A stretch of DNA of 64,000 bases. It comes from JANQPA01 sp964628385 (lineage in GTDB: Bacteria > Bacteroidota > Bacteroidia > Chitinophagales > Saprospiraceae). A model generated the notes under the pieces. That model did not search any database and was not told the origin of the DNA. It saw only the letters and a program-made list of their open reading frames with translations. Shown here one piece after another: positions 1 to 9,373 of the stretch (the stretch's first letter is position 1; the number at the start of each line of letters is the position of its first letter). The stretch spans positions 49,917 to 113,916 of the forward strand of contig CAZVOD010000005.1 of assembly GCA_964628385.1 (NCBI GenBank), written 5' to 3'. A program made the position numbers and the translations under genes.

Positions 1-81
1 TTGGAAGCGCCAAAGTATTATCCGGAAAAAAGTCTGTTGGTAGTATTCGATTTTATGGACTTTGTGGCAGCGGATTTCTAA
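1..81 (+). CDS. C-terminal end of an unidentified protein (partial)
   Basis: The first 26 codons of the window are open in frame 1 and end at a TAA at 79-81. The tail is rich in hydrophobic and acidic residues (ending FMDFVAADF). No domain can be recognised from so short a piece, and the gene starts upstream of the window. It reads in the same direction as the nuclease gene that follows about 70 bases later. Confidence 0.45.
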   Translation: MEAPKYYPEKSLLVVFDFMDFVAADF

Positions 82-150
82 GGTAAAACCAGTAAAAGAT
101 AATACCTTTAGGCAAAATAATACTCCAAACCAATTGATTAATTGCATATC

Positions 151-1233
151 ATGAACCTGAGAATGCTCATTGTGCTCTTTTTACCAATGGCCATAACGCT
201 AAGCGGTCAGCCATTTGATCATAACGTATTTCCTGAATTGAGTGGTCCGATGCTTTTTAAGCAACTGCAAAAAGAATATCGCCCTCGGAATGTACTGGAT
301 TATGGGCAAGCCAGGGACACCCTGTTTTTTAGTATTGACAGCTTTAATGATACGCTGGAATGCGTTTATACCGGCTACCAAGCGTTTCTTCCTCCCTCCA
401 AAGACCCTACTAAAGCCGCTTACAAGCAAAAGATCAACACGGAACATACTTATCCTCAAAATAAAGGTGCCCGAAAAGGCAATGCCAAATCGGATATGCA
501 TCATCTGTATGCCGTTCGGGTGAATGTGAATAGTACGCGCGGTAACCTACCCTTCAAAGCTATCAGCGATGATCAGGCCAAACGCTGGTATATCGGAGAG
601 GAAACTCTGCTGGACCCTCCGGCCTCCAATAGCGGAGCTTACAGCAAATGGGATGGCAATTTTTTTGAACCCCGGGATGTACACAAAGGCAACCTGGCTC
701 GTTCTATTTTTTATTTCTACACCATCTATCAAGAGCAGGCGCTCGAAGAAGACGAGACCTTTTTTTCGCTTATGCTACCAGATCTCTGCAAGTGGCACGA
801 ACTCGATCCGGTAGATGCGAATGAATGGGAAAGGAACCAAAAAATTGCTTTTTACCAGGATAACAAACTCAATCCCTTTATTTTGGATGAAGATCTACCT
901 TCCAGAACCTACTGCAAAACCAATCGCAATAAGCTGGTCGGACCTCCCCAACGAGATGTTTTCCCCAAACCTTATTTCTTTGAAATTAATCAGGATAGTA
1001 AAAATCTGAATGTCCAGTATTTCTTGCAAAATGCCTATGCTATGGACCTGGGAATTTATTCGGCCAATGGCCTTAAATTAAAAGCATTGGTCAATAACCA
1101 ACAAAAGCCAGGCTATTATTCTGTTAGCACTCTAGCGACAGATGATGCTGGCTTTATTTATATTATTCTCAAAAACGAAAAAAGTACTGTTTTTGAAAAA
1201 ATTGATTTGAGGGAGTTGGGTAAAAGAAAATAA
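151..1233 (+). CDS. Secreted endonuclease I family nuclease
   Basis: This is a 360-residue protein of the EndA/NucM/Vvn (endonuclease I) family, which cuts DNA and RNA non-specifically outside the cytoplasm. Family motifs are visible: NTEHTYPQ near residue 95, SDMHHLYAVR with the metal-site histidines near 115, GNLARSIFYF near 185, and WHELDPVDANEWERN near 215. A signal peptide (MNLRMLIVLFLPMAITLSGQ) opens the protein, which is why the ATG at 151 is preferred to the in-frame TTG at 142. The last 80 residues look like a small C-terminal beta domain, possibly a sorting or binding module, but no clear T9SS tail is seen. A likely role is nutrient or phosphate release from extracellular DNA. Confidence 0.85.
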   Translation: MNLRMLIVLFLPMAITLSGQPFDHNVFPELSGPMLFKQLQKEYRPRNVLDYGQARDTLFFSIDSFNDTLECVYTGYQAFLPPSKDPTKAAYKQKINTEHTYPQNKGARKGNAKSDMHHLYAVRVNVNSTRGNLPFKAISDDQAKRWYIGEETLLDPPASNSGAYSKWDGNFFEPRDVHKGNLARSIFYFYTIYQEQALEEDETFFSLMLPDLCKWHELDPVDANEWERNQKIAFYQDNKLNPFILDEDLPSRTYCKTNRNKLVGPPQRDVFPKPYFFEINQDSKNLNVQYFLQNAYAMDLGIYSANGLKLKALVNNQQKPGYYSVSTLATDDAGFIYIILKNEKSTVFEKIDLRELGKRK

Positions 1234-1263
1234 AAAAATATAATATTAAAAAATCTCTATTTG

Positions 1264-2586
1264 ATGAAACGCTACTCATTACTATTGTTCTTCTTGTTAA
1301 TAGTGCTATACTCATCGGCGCAACAATCCCTATTACAATCGGGGCCAATGGTGGGGTACTCACAGATGAAAGAAGTCTTGCTTTGGGTGCAAACCACCGA
1401 ACCGGCAACCGTTCATTTTGAATATTGGGAAAAAGGAAAAGAAGATCAAAAAAATAAAACAGCACAAAAGCTAACTACCAAGGCGGAGGCTTTTACTGCC
1501 AAACTGCTTGCTGATCAGTTGGAGCCCGGTATGGCTTATGAGTACGATGTGTTTATAAATGACCAACTTTTAAGCTTTACTTATCCCACTGAATTTCACA
1601 CTCAAGCCCTATGGCAATGGCGGACAGACCCACCGAATTTCAAACTGGCGATCGGCAGTTGTGCCTATGTTAATGAAACTAGGTATGACCGTCCGGGGAA
1701 GCCCTACGGAGGCAACTACGAAATTTTTGAAGCCATCCACGGGAAGCGCCCCGACGCTATGATCTGGATGGGAGATAATACGTATCTGAGAGAGGTAGAC
1801 TGGTTTTCAGAAACGGGTATTATGCATCGGTACACGCACACGCGTTCGTTACCAGAGATGCAGCCGTTACTGGCTTCTACGCATCATTATGCCATTTGGG
1901 ATGATCATGATTTCGGGCCTAATGACTCTGACCGCTCCTTCATTCACAAGGATTTGACCACAAAAGCATTTGAATTATTTTGGGGAAATCCATCCTTTGG
2001 CCTTCCTCATCATCCCGGAATAACGACGTTTTTTCAATTTTCGGATATGGAATTTTTCCTTATCGATAATCGCTATTTTCGCAAGCCCAACCGCAGGAGT
2101 ACTGGCGAGAATATTTTGCTGGGGGAAGCGCAGATTCAATGGTTGATTGATGGCCTTGCCAATAGCCGCGCCCCCTTCAAATTTGTGGTAGTGGGAGGAC
2201 AGTTTTTAAACACTTATGAGGGATATGAAAATTTTATCAATGTCTCAAAAGAAGAGCGAGCCTATATTCTTAGCATGATTGAGCAGGAAGGCATTAAAAA
2301 TGTCATTTTCCTCACTGGTGATAGGCACCACTCAGAGCTGAGTGCTTTCAAAAACGGTGTAGGCAACATGATTTATGACATCACTGTATCACCACTAACA
2401 GCAGGCGCTGCCAGAAATCCTGAAAAAGACAATAAGCTCAGGGTAGAAAATACACTGGTGACGCAGCGCAATTTTGGCATTCTCGAATTTTCTGGACCCA
2501 GAGATGCCCGAAAAATGACGGTTACTATTTTTGATGTAAGTGGGGAAGAATTATGGAGTAAAGTGATCGAATCACAAAGTGAATAG
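1264..2586 (+). CDS. Secreted PhoD-like alkaline phosphatase
   Basis: This 440-residue protein belongs to the PhoD family of metal-dependent phosphomonoesterases/diesterases. It has a signal peptide (residues 1-20), an N-terminal fibronectin-like domain (about 25-115), then the catalytic domain. Metal-site motifs are in order: GSCAYVNE, MIWMGDNTYLREVDW, YAIWDDHDFGPNDSD, FLIDNRYFR, and TGDRHHSEL near residue 365. The ATG at 1264 is chosen; an in-frame TTG lies just before it at 1261. It follows the nuclease by 30 bases and may be cotranscribed, which would pair DNA degradation with phosphate release. Substrate is not predictable. Confidence 0.88.
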   Translation: MKRYSLLLFFLLIVLYSSAQQSLLQSGPMVGYSQMKEVLLWVQTTEPATVHFEYWEKGKEDQKNKTAQKLTTKAEAFTAKLLADQLEPGMAYEYDVFINDQLLSFTYPTEFHTQALWQWRTDPPNFKLAIGSCAYVNETRYDRPGKPYGGNYEIFEAIHGKRPDAMIWMGDNTYLREVDWFSETGIMHRYTHTRSLPEMQPLLASTHHYAIWDDHDFGPNDSDRSFIHKDLTTKAFELFWGNPSFGLPHHPGITTFFQFSDMEFFLIDNRYFRKPNRRSTGENILLGEAQIQWLIDGLANSRAPFKFVVVGGQFLNTYEGYENFINVSKEERAYILSMIEQEGIKNVIFLTGDRHHSELSAFKNGVGNMIYDITVSPLTAGAARNPEKDNKLRVENTLVTQRNFGILEFSGPRDARKMTVTIFDVSGEELWSKVIESQSE

Positions 2587-2674
2587 ATCCTATTAGTCGT
2601 TCTCACCACTACTGATACGGTAGCTGTAGATGTTGAAGAGCCACGAATAGATCCTATTAGTCGTTCTCACCACT
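2581..2674 (+). repeat. 30-bp perfect direct repeat around the phoD-like stop codon
   Basis: A 30-base sequence beginning GAATAGATCC occurs at 2581-2610, where it contains the stop codon of the phosphatase gene, and again without change at 2645-2674. The copies are 64 bases apart start to start. The sequences between and after the copies differ, so this is a short duplication rather than a longer tandem array. Function unknown. Confidence 0.8.
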
Positions 2675-2735
2675 CCAGATGCAGCCATGCGCTCAACCTA
2701 TACCGGGGGGATGACTGTTCTTACTGTAAATAAAA

Positions 2736-3599
2736 ATGATGATCATGATAAACAGTAATATCATCTTCTTACTATTCTGTTGTGTATTAGCATGCTATGC
2801 CTGCGAAAATCCGACTGAATCTATCGGGCAATCCAATGGTGTGACTAACACTGAAGAAGATACCACCAATGAAATTGATGTTAGGGCTGCGGCGATTGTA
2901 GGAAAAGCCATTGAAGTACACGGTGGCAAGGCCTTTGAAAATTGTAGAATACAGTTTGATTTCAGGTCTAAACACTATGTGGCTTTCCGCCAGGGGGGCG
3001 ACTTCCAATACGAGCGTATTTATGAAGAATCGGGCAGCATGATACGTGATGTTTTAAAAAACGATGGGTTTGAGCGCTTTATAGATGGAGAATCTGTCAA
3101 GTTGGATGCCAAAACGCGCAAAGTCTATTCAAATTCCGTTAATTCTGTTATCTATTTCGCTTTAATACCCTATTTTTTGAAGAACCCGGCTGTCAATTAT
3201 GAGCACATCGGTATGGCCAACTTGGAAGATAAATCTTACCACAAAATAAAAGTTACTTTTGAAAAAGAAGGTGGCGGAAAGGACTATCAGGATGAATTTG
3301 TATACTGGATTGAAAAAGAGCAATATACAGTTGACTATCTGGCCTACAATTATCAGACAGATGGTGGGGGAGCCCGCTTCCGTGATGCTTATAATATCAG
3401 GACAATTAACGGAATACGCTTTGCCGACTATATTAATTACAAACCTGAGCCTCAAAGTATGGAGGTAGCAAGCTTTGATCAGCTCTTCGGGGAAGGAAAA
3501 ATGAAAGAACTCTCCCGAATAGACCTAGAGAATGTAGAGGTGGAGATTTTAGGCTTTCCTAAAGAAAAAACTTCCAAGGCCGTACCCGTAGAGCAATAA
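2736..3599 (+). CDS. Outer-membrane lipoprotein, DUF6503-like
   Basis: This 287-residue lipoprotein has a signal peptide and lipobox (VLAC or CYAC, about residues 16-23), then an acidic, Thr/Asn-rich linker. The body starts with an HGGKAFENC segment followed by long beta-strand-like stretches, the pattern of DUF6503, a Bacteroidota family related in shape to LolA/LolB lipoprotein carriers. It has no catalytic motif. It sits between the phosphatase gene and a GT9 gene on the same strand, with only 22 bases to the latter. Family assignment is from memory of the HGGK pattern; ligand unknown. Confidence 0.65.
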   Translation: MMIMINSNIIFLLFCCVLACYACENPTESIGQSNGVTNTEEDTTNEIDVRAAAIVGKAIEVHGGKAFENCRIQFDFRSKHYVAFRQGGDFQYERIYEESGSMIRDVLKNDGFERFIDGESVKLDAKTRKVYSNSVNSVIYFALIPYFLKNPAVNYEHIGMANLEDKSYHKIKVTFEKEGGGKDYQDEFVYWIEKEQYTVDYLAYNYQTDGGGARFRDAYNIRTINGIRFADYINYKPEPQSMEVASFDQLFGEGKMKELSRIDLENVEVEILGFPKEKTSKAVPVEQ

Positions 3600-3621
3600 G
3601 TAACGCTTACCTTTACATCTC

Positions 3622-4617
3622 ATGGATTTAAAAGGTATGAAGATTCTGATTATTCGCTTTTCGTCAATAGGAGATATTATTTTGACAACTCCCGTTGTCC
3701 GTTGTCTGAAAAAACAATTGGGCGCAGAAGTCCACTTTCTGACCAAAAAACGTTTCGGCATGGTGGTAGAGGCTAATCCCTACCTTGATAAGGTGCATGC
3801 CTTCGATAAAAAACTGGAGGAAGTCATTCCGGCACTCAAAAAAGAAAGTTTTGACTGGATTATAGACCTTCACAAAAACCTGCGTTCATTGCGGGTTAAG
3901 CGAAGCCTTGGAATTAAAAGTAAATCATTTGATAAAATAAATTGGGAAAAGTGGTTGATAGTAAACTTTAAAATCAACCGCTTACCCAACCTTCATATCG
4001 TTGATCGCAATCTTAAGACGGTAGAACATCTGGGAGTCGTGAACGACGGAGAAGGGCTTGATTACTTCATCCCTCCAAAAGATGAAGTAAACCTTGCAGA
4101 TATTATCGGTACTTCTTTTGATACTCGTTTGGTGATAGCCTTTGTAATAGGAGCCGCTCATGCGACCAAGCGCCTGCCAGAGCATAAAGTCATCGAAATT
4201 TGTCGGAGGATAAAAGAGCCAATCATTATTTTAGGAGGGCCAGATGAACAAGACAAAGGAGCGCATATCGCCAGGGCATCCGGTGCACATGTATTTAATG
4301 CCTGTGGAAAATTGAATCTAAATCAGTCGGCATCCGTAGTTAAGCAAGCAGGCCGGGTGATCAGTCACGATACCGGTCTAATGCATATGGCGGCAGCTTT
4401 TAACAAAAAAATCGTATCTATCTGGGGAAATACAGTTCCGGAATTTGGCATGTATCCGTACTTCAGTTCGGGCTCCGGCAAAAATACATCCATACAGGTG
4501 GAGGGGCTAAGATGTCGGCCCTGTTCAAAAATAGGTTTTAAAAAATGTCCAAAAGGTCATTTTAAATGTATGAATGATATTGATGTGAATGCTGTAGCCA
4601 ATGCACTTACAAATTAA
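3622..4617 (+). CDS. Glycosyltransferase family 9 (heptosyltransferase-like)
   Basis: The 331-residue protein matches GT9 ADP-heptose:LPS heptosyltransferases. Typical features are the N-terminal ILIIRFSSIGDIILTTPVV segment, the C-terminal nucleotide-sugar site around GGPDEQ (about residue 210), SHDTGLMHMAAAF (about 250), and a late Cys-rich stretch RCRPCSKIGFKKCP. It would add a sugar to the LPS inner core or another envelope glycan on the cytoplasmic face. ATG 3622 is used; an in-frame ATG at 3637 begins the conserved core and is equally possible. Whether the donor is heptose cannot be told. Confidence 0.85.
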   Translation: MDLKGMKILIIRFSSIGDIILTTPVVRCLKKQLGAEVHFLTKKRFGMVVEANPYLDKVHAFDKKLEEVIPALKKESFDWIIDLHKNLRSLRVKRSLGIKSKSFDKINWEKWLIVNFKINRLPNLHIVDRNLKTVEHLGVVNDGEGLDYFIPPKDEVNLADIIGTSFDTRLVIAFVIGAAHATKRLPEHKVIEICRRIKEPIIILGGPDEQDKGAHIARASGAHVFNACGKLNLNQSASVVKQAGRVISHDTGLMHMAAAFNKKIVSIWGNTVPEFGMYPYFSSGSGKNTSIQVEGLRCRPCSKIGFKKCPKGHFKCMNDIDVNAVANALTN

Positions 4618-4743
4618 ATTTTCTCTTCCATAATCCCCAAATGACTGCTATTTAACAAGTAATCCATCAGAAGGGGATAAAAAATTTTTGGAAAAAAGCT
4701 ATATTTCGGCAATTACTCACTTAAGGGATAAATAAGTTCGCGA

Positions 4744-5784
4744 ATGAAAAGACTTCAACCAGTATTATTTTCCTGCCTGATGATGTTGACCTTGACTGGA
4801 CTTAAGGGGCAGGATATACACTTTACTATGTTCAATATGTCTCCGCTTACCTTAAATCCCGCTTTAGCAGGAGCCTATTACGGAACAGCACGCGTTGGCG
4901 GGGTTTACAGAGATCAATGGGCCAGTTTCCTGAGTAATCAATTTACTACTCCCGTTTTCTATATCGATGCCCCCATCGTTAGAGGCTTCAGAGAGCAAGA
5001 CTGGGTTGGTATTGGTATTGTTACTATTAATGACCAGGCCGGAACCGGTAACCTAAGAAATCAGGGGTCTTTACTTACCGCTGCCTACCATCTGGGGCTT
5101 GACAGAAAGCGCAAAAATGTGCTTACCCTCGGGGTACAGGTTGGAGCCATGTCCCGGCGTATAGACAAAGAAAATCTGCTTTTTGCCGATAGCTATAATG
5201 CATTGGGCGAGCCAGTAGAAGTCAGCCAGGATGACAGCCGCATTGTCGATGATCAATCCGCACTTGATATCAATGGAGGTTTGCTCTTTCGTTCGAAAAT
5301 TGATGAAGAAACAAATTTCGAAGCCGGACTGGCAGTCGCTCATATTTCTAATCCGGAGTATAGTTTGTTTTCTGGCGGTGGTGTTGGTCCTGGTAATCGT
5401 GATGAAGGCAATCGTCCTTTGCGATTGACCATTCATAGTCGCTTAAAAAAACAGCTGGATGAAAAGTGGAGCATAACTCCATCTTTGATTGCTCAAACAA
5501 CTACCGGTACTTTTGAAATAGCCGCACAAGGATGGGCTGGCTACACAATCAAGGAAGATATCGAGTTATTGGGAGGTTTGGCTTATCGCTTTGGTGATGC
5601 TGCGGCCCTAATGGTAGGAACGCAATACAAAGATTTGAGGGTTGGTATTTCTTATGACTTCAACTTGTCATCACTGAGCACCGCTTCTAATAATCTCGGA
5701 GGCTTTGAGTTGGCAGCGTCTTACATAATAAAACTATACAAGGATCCAAACGTAAGCAGAGCTGTAATTTGTCCTGAGTTTTAA
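4744..5784 (+). CDS. PorP/SprF family type IX secretion outer-membrane protein
   Basis: The protein (346 residues) has a signal peptide ending near GLKGQ and the family opening DIHFTMFNMSPLTLNPALAGAYYG. PorP/SprF proteins are outer-membrane beta-barrels of the type IX secretion or gliding apparatus; many paralogues serve particular secreted cargo. Alternating amphipathic strands continue to the C-terminus. It is followed 105 bases later by a TPR-PD40-OmpA gene, the standard pairing in Bacteroidota, so the two probably form one functional unit linking the barrel to peptidoglycan. Confidence 0.9.
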   Translation: MKRLQPVLFSCLMMLTLTGLKGQDIHFTMFNMSPLTLNPALAGAYYGTARVGGVYRDQWASFLSNQFTTPVFYIDAPIVRGFREQDWVGIGIVTINDQAGTGNLRNQGSLLTAAYHLGLDRKRKNVLTLGVQVGAMSRRIDKENLLFADSYNALGEPVEVSQDDSRIVDDQSALDINGGLLFRSKIDEETNFEAGLAVAHISNPEYSLFSGGGVGPGNRDEGNRPLRLTIHSRLKKQLDEKWSITPSLIAQTTTGTFEIAAQGWAGYTIKEDIELLGGLAYRFGDAAALMVGTQYKDLRVGISYDFNLSSLSTASNNLGGFELAASYIIKLYKDPNVSRAVICPEF

Positions 5785-5889
5785 CGGACTCGCCTGAAGG
5801 CCAATGTTGTAGCTTACACGAGTTGATAATTTAGACAAATCTGTTGTCTTTTAGAATAAGGATTGTATTAATTTAAAAAAAGTGACGCG

Positions 5890-8397
5890 ATGAAGCGTAT
5901 AGCCCTAATTTTTATACTGAGTATTTTTACAACTTATTGTCTTGAGGCACAGCCATTGCGCCAGGCCTCCTATGAGACTATGCTGAAAACAGCTGATGAA
6001 CAGTTCGAAAAGAAAGATTATTACCGTGCTTTGGAATGGTATGAAAAGGCTTACGATGAGAGTAGTGATAATGATCTGATTCCCAAAATTGCTCGATTAC
6101 ACTACTTGCTTCGTGATTACAATCGTGCGGAACGCTATTTTGCCCGGGTCTTGAGAAGGGATAAGGAAAATAAATATGCAGATTTCCGCTTTGATTATGC
6201 TCGCTGTTTAAAAATGAATGAAGAATACGAAGATGCTATCCTAGAGTTTCAGCAATTTATCGATGAGACAACTAATGCTGAGCTTAGAGAACTGGCAAAG
6301 ATTGAGTTGCAAGGAGCTCGCATGGCCCTTGATTTACCTCCGGTAGAGACAGATTTTGAAATAGAAAATGCCGGTAGAGATATCAATTCTAAAACTTCCG
6401 AGTATTCGGCAGTGCTCGACCCTACTGGCGAGATGATGTATTTTGCCGGTTTTAATACAGATGATATCATTGAGATGAATGGTGAAGATTCTACTGGGAG
6501 TTTTGCCAAAATATACACTTCTACTATGGGCGAAAAAGGCTGGGGCGAGCCGCAAGCCCTAAGTGATGTCATCAACCGGCCTGGGTTTCATAGTTCTGGT
6601 GTGGCCCTTTCCAGAAATGGAGGAACGCTTTTCTTTACTCGCGCTCAGCTCGAGGGCAATACAGTAAAGGAAAGTAAGCTCTATTACAGTATCGGCGGGA
6701 GTGGACGCTGGGAAGGAGCGCAGGAAGTAAAAGGCATCAATGGAGATTATATAGTAAAACATCCCGCCGTAGGCGAATTATTTGGCTCTCAGGTTTTATT
6801 CTTTTCTTGTAATAAAGATGGGGGGGATGGAGGTTTTGATATTTACTATGCTACCAAAATCAATGAGGGAGAGTACGGTGAGCCTGTAAACTTGGGTAAA
6901 GCGATCAATACACCCGGAGATGAAGTCACTCCTTTTTATCAGGATGGAACACTTTATTTTAGTTCTAACGGCCTTCCGGGAATTGGCGGGCTTGATATTT
7001 TCTACAGTACCTGGGATGGTGTGAAGTGGAGTGAAGCAGAAAATATGGGCAAAGGGTATAATTCTTCAGTAGATGATAAGTTCTTTGCAGTGGATCAAAC
7101 CGGCTACAAGGGGATACTCCTTTCTAATAGAGAGGGCGGAAGCTCTGTTCAAAGCAAAACCTGCTGTGATGATATTTACACACTCGTCATTCCCAAGATT
7201 ACTGCCAATTTGGTAGTCGGAATATTCAATGAAGACAGAAAACCGCTGATGGGAGCTACCGTTGATCTTATTGACACCGGCAGCGGAGAGATTAACACGC
7301 AGACATCTGAAAAGGGAAATCGCTTTGATTATCCGCTCGAAATGGAGCTGCCTTATTTGGTGCGTGCGTCAAAAACAGGATATACTGTTGATTCAGTAGC
7401 CTTCAATACTTTTGAATTAAACGAATCCAAAACGTTTGAATATCGCCTGTATTTAAGCAAAGAAGCACCGGTGGCGCCACCAGTAACGAGTACAACGGAA
7501 GAGGTGGAAGACCCCGAGCCTCTAATTGATACAGTAACGATAGAGCAAGCTATTGTTTTGGAAAATATCCTTTACGATTTCAATAAAGCTAATATCAAAG
7601 AACAAGCCGAGCAAGACCTGGAAATAGTACTAGGTCTGATGAATGAATATCCGGATATGGTAGTGGAGCTCAGCTCTCATACGGATTACAGGGGTAATGA
7701 TGCATTCAATAAGGATTTGTCACAGCGTCGTGCTGAGTCTGCTCGTCGTTGGCTGGCAGAACGAGGTATTAACCCCAACAGGATTCAGGCCAGAGGCTAT
7801 GGTGAACAAAAGCCACAAACCGTACGTAGAAAGGTCGCCAAAAATTACAGTTTTTTTGCTGAAGGTGATGTTTTGACTCCAGCGTATATCGATGCCCTAG
7901 ATTCGGAAGAGAAGAAAGAACAGGCGCATGCCATTAACAGGCGTACGGAATTTAAGATTATCGAAGGCCCTGAAAAGATTGCTTTCAAGCGTATTATCAG
8001 AAGAGAACCACCTGAAGGTGTAGAGATTAGTAAGTTGTCGGCTTTATATGGTAAAAAAATGTTTTCCGGCGTACCCATCCTGATTGTAGATGACAGAACG
8101 ATCAACCTGGGAACTGTCAAAAAAGGGGAAAAACGCGCACATACCTATAAGATTACTAATAAAGGGGATACCAAGGCTGTCATTTCTACCATCTCTCATT
8201 GTGATTGTACAACTGTAGAGAGGGATTTTGATGAGATCAAACCCGGCGAAACAGTGGAGTTGAGAATTATCTTCGATAGTTCAGACAAAGATGAAGCTGA
8301 GGTGATAGATGTGGATATATTTTTGGAAAATGAAATTCCGGGCTACGAAGACCCATTTATTGAACGGCTGAGGTACCGTTTCGATATCAAAAAATAA
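5890..8397 (+). CDS. TPR-PD40-OmpA protein with C-terminal DUF1573 domain (PorE-like)
   Basis: This 835-residue envelope protein has, in order: signal peptide (1-20); TPR-like helices (about 30-150); PD40 beta-propeller blades with repeated SxxGxxLFF/YFSS motifs (about 170-430); a carboxypeptidase-regulatory-like fold (about 440-530); an OmpA peptidoglycan-binding domain (about 555-690, with LYDFNKANIK, SSHTDYRGND and NRRTEF); and a DUF1573 immunoglobulin-like domain (about 730-835, with NLGTVKKGE and SHCDCTTVE). The first four modules match the PorE layout of the T9SS. The added DUF1573 tail is unusual. It lies downstream of porP/sprF in the same direction. Confidence 0.88.
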   Translation: MKRIALIFILSIFTTYCLEAQPLRQASYETMLKTADEQFEKKDYYRALEWYEKAYDESSDNDLIPKIARLHYLLRDYNRAERYFARVLRRDKENKYADFRFDYARCLKMNEEYEDAILEFQQFIDETTNAELRELAKIELQGARMALDLPPVETDFEIENAGRDINSKTSEYSAVLDPTGEMMYFAGFNTDDIIEMNGEDSTGSFAKIYTSTMGEKGWGEPQALSDVINRPGFHSSGVALSRNGGTLFFTRAQLEGNTVKESKLYYSIGGSGRWEGAQEVKGINGDYIVKHPAVGELFGSQVLFFSCNKDGGDGGFDIYYATKINEGEYGEPVNLGKAINTPGDEVTPFYQDGTLYFSSNGLPGIGGLDIFYSTWDGVKWSEAENMGKGYNSSVDDKFFAVDQTGYKGILLSNREGGSSVQSKTCCDDIYTLVIPKITANLVVGIFNEDRKPLMGATVDLIDTGSGEINTQTSEKGNRFDYPLEMELPYLVRASKTGYTVDSVAFNTFELNESKTFEYRLYLSKEAPVAPPVTSTTEEVEDPEPLIDTVTIEQAIVLENILYDFNKANIKEQAEQDLEIVLGLMNEYPDMVVELSSHTDYRGNDAFNKDLSQRRAESARRWLAERGINPNRIQARGYGEQKPQTVRRKVAKNYSFFAEGDVLTPAYIDALDSEEKKEQAHAINRRTEFKIIEGPEKIAFKRIIRREPPEGVEISKLSALYGKKMFSGVPILIVDDRTINLGTVKKGEKRAHTYKITNKGDTKAVISTISHCDCTTVERDFDEIKPGETVELRIIFDSSDKDEAEVIDVDIFLENEIPGYEDPFIERLRYRFDIKK

Positions 8398-8456
8398 CAG
8401 GCCGCTATTTTAATAGCTTCCAAAATTAAGTCTGGTCCAATACATTCTGCTAAATC

Positions 8457-8493
8457 AAAGCGAAAGGAGTCTAACAGGGCTTCTTTCGCTTTT
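8457..8493 (+). terminator. Rho-independent terminator after the OmpA-DUF1573 gene
   Basis: AAAGCGAAAG (8457-8466) pairs with CTTTCGCTTT (8483-8492). Three more pairs, one a wobble, extend the stem inward, and a run of T follows. It ends the porP/ompA transcript just before pnuC. Confidence 0.8.
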
Positions 8494-8521
8494 TGATACC
8501 CATGCAATAAGCCAAAAAAAT

Positions 8522-9088
8522 ATGAGTTGGATTGAAATATTGAGTGTCACTACTGGCATCCTTTACGTTGCTCTGGCCGCCAAAGAAAATATTTGGTGCT
8601 GGCTATTTGGTATTATAAGCTCCTTGTTGAGTATTTACTTGTTCTTTTTATCCAAATTATACGCTGAATCGATGCTATATTTTTATTACGTAATAGCTGG
8701 AATTTATGGTTGGATAGTCTGGAGCAACTCTTATAAAAAGGGCAAAACCTTAAAAATAAGCATTTGGCCCTGGATCAATCACCTTCTGGTAGTACCTCTG
8801 GGGGTAGCCTTATCTTTTTTGCTGGCCTGGTTTTTACAAAACTATACGGATGCAGAACTTCCCTTGATAGACGCTCATACCACTATTTTTAGCTTTATAG
8901 CTACTTACATGACCGCCAGAAAAATTCTTAGCAACTGGATATATTGGATTATTATTGACTTTGTCTCTATTGGATTGTATGCTAATAGAGAGCTCTACCT
9001 GTACAGTGGCCTGATGGTCATTTATACGGGGATGGCTTTTTATGCTTTTTTCGAATGGAATGCAATGAGAAAAAGTTTAACTGAATAA
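8522..9088 (+). CDS. pnuC: PnuC-type nicotinamide riboside transporter
   Basis: This 188-residue membrane protein has about seven hydrophobic segments. It carries PnuC hallmarks: WCWLFGIISSLLS near residue 30, YYVIAGIYGWIVW near 65, and NWIYWIIIDFVSIGLYANR near 140. PnuC proteins move nicotinamide riboside or related B-vitamin precursors down their gradient, with trapping by a kinase. No NadR-like or thiamine gene lies beside it and no riboswitch was seen, so the vitamin is not fixed by context. It is bounded upstream by the terminator at 8457-8493. Confidence 0.88.
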   Translation: MSWIEILSVTTGILYVALAAKENIWCWLFGIISSLLSIYLFFLSKLYAESMLYFYYVIAGIYGWIVWSNSYKKGKTLKISIWPWINHLLVVPLGVALSFLLAWFLQNYTDAELPLIDAHTTIFSFIATYMTARKILSNWIYWIIIDFVSIGLYANRELYLYSGLMVIYTGMAFYAFFEWNAMRKSLTE

Positions 9089-9234
9089 ATAAAAAATATT
9101 TAATTTTACTTTTTTGAAAAAATACAAAACAAAGTGCTTTTTTATTAGTAAAAATGTAATAAAGTGTGCTTTTTTTTGCGCTCGAAGCAATATTTGAAGC
9201 CTTGATGGGCAGTATTTTTAGTGAACTTTATTTG

Positions 9235-9252
9235 TTTAGAACAAGTCTAAAT
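9235..9252. repeat. AACAAGTCTA motif, small inverted repeat upstream of nqrA
   Basis: TTTAGA-acaag-TCTAAA forms a small palindrome whose centre is the AACAAGTCTA core found at about a dozen intergenic places in the window. It lies about 120 bases before the nqrA start. Confidence 0.6.
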
Positions 9253-9309
9253 AGATGATTGCCCCCCGTCTTATCATTTTGCGGGCAAGTAATTCAATGA
9301 AAAGGTTTA

Positions 9310-9317
9310 TATATTTG
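9310..9317 (+). promoter_or_regulatory. Candidate -7 element of the nqr operon
   Basis: TATATTTG matches the Bacteroidota -7 consensus TAnnTTTG and lies 57 bases before the first nqrA start codon. No good TTTG is found at the expected 19-21 base spacing, so the call is tentative. Confidence 0.4.
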
Positions 9318-9373
9318 CAGGGAATTTTGATAGGTGTCGATTAGGAAAAAGTAAAAAATAATAGAGGATCGAT

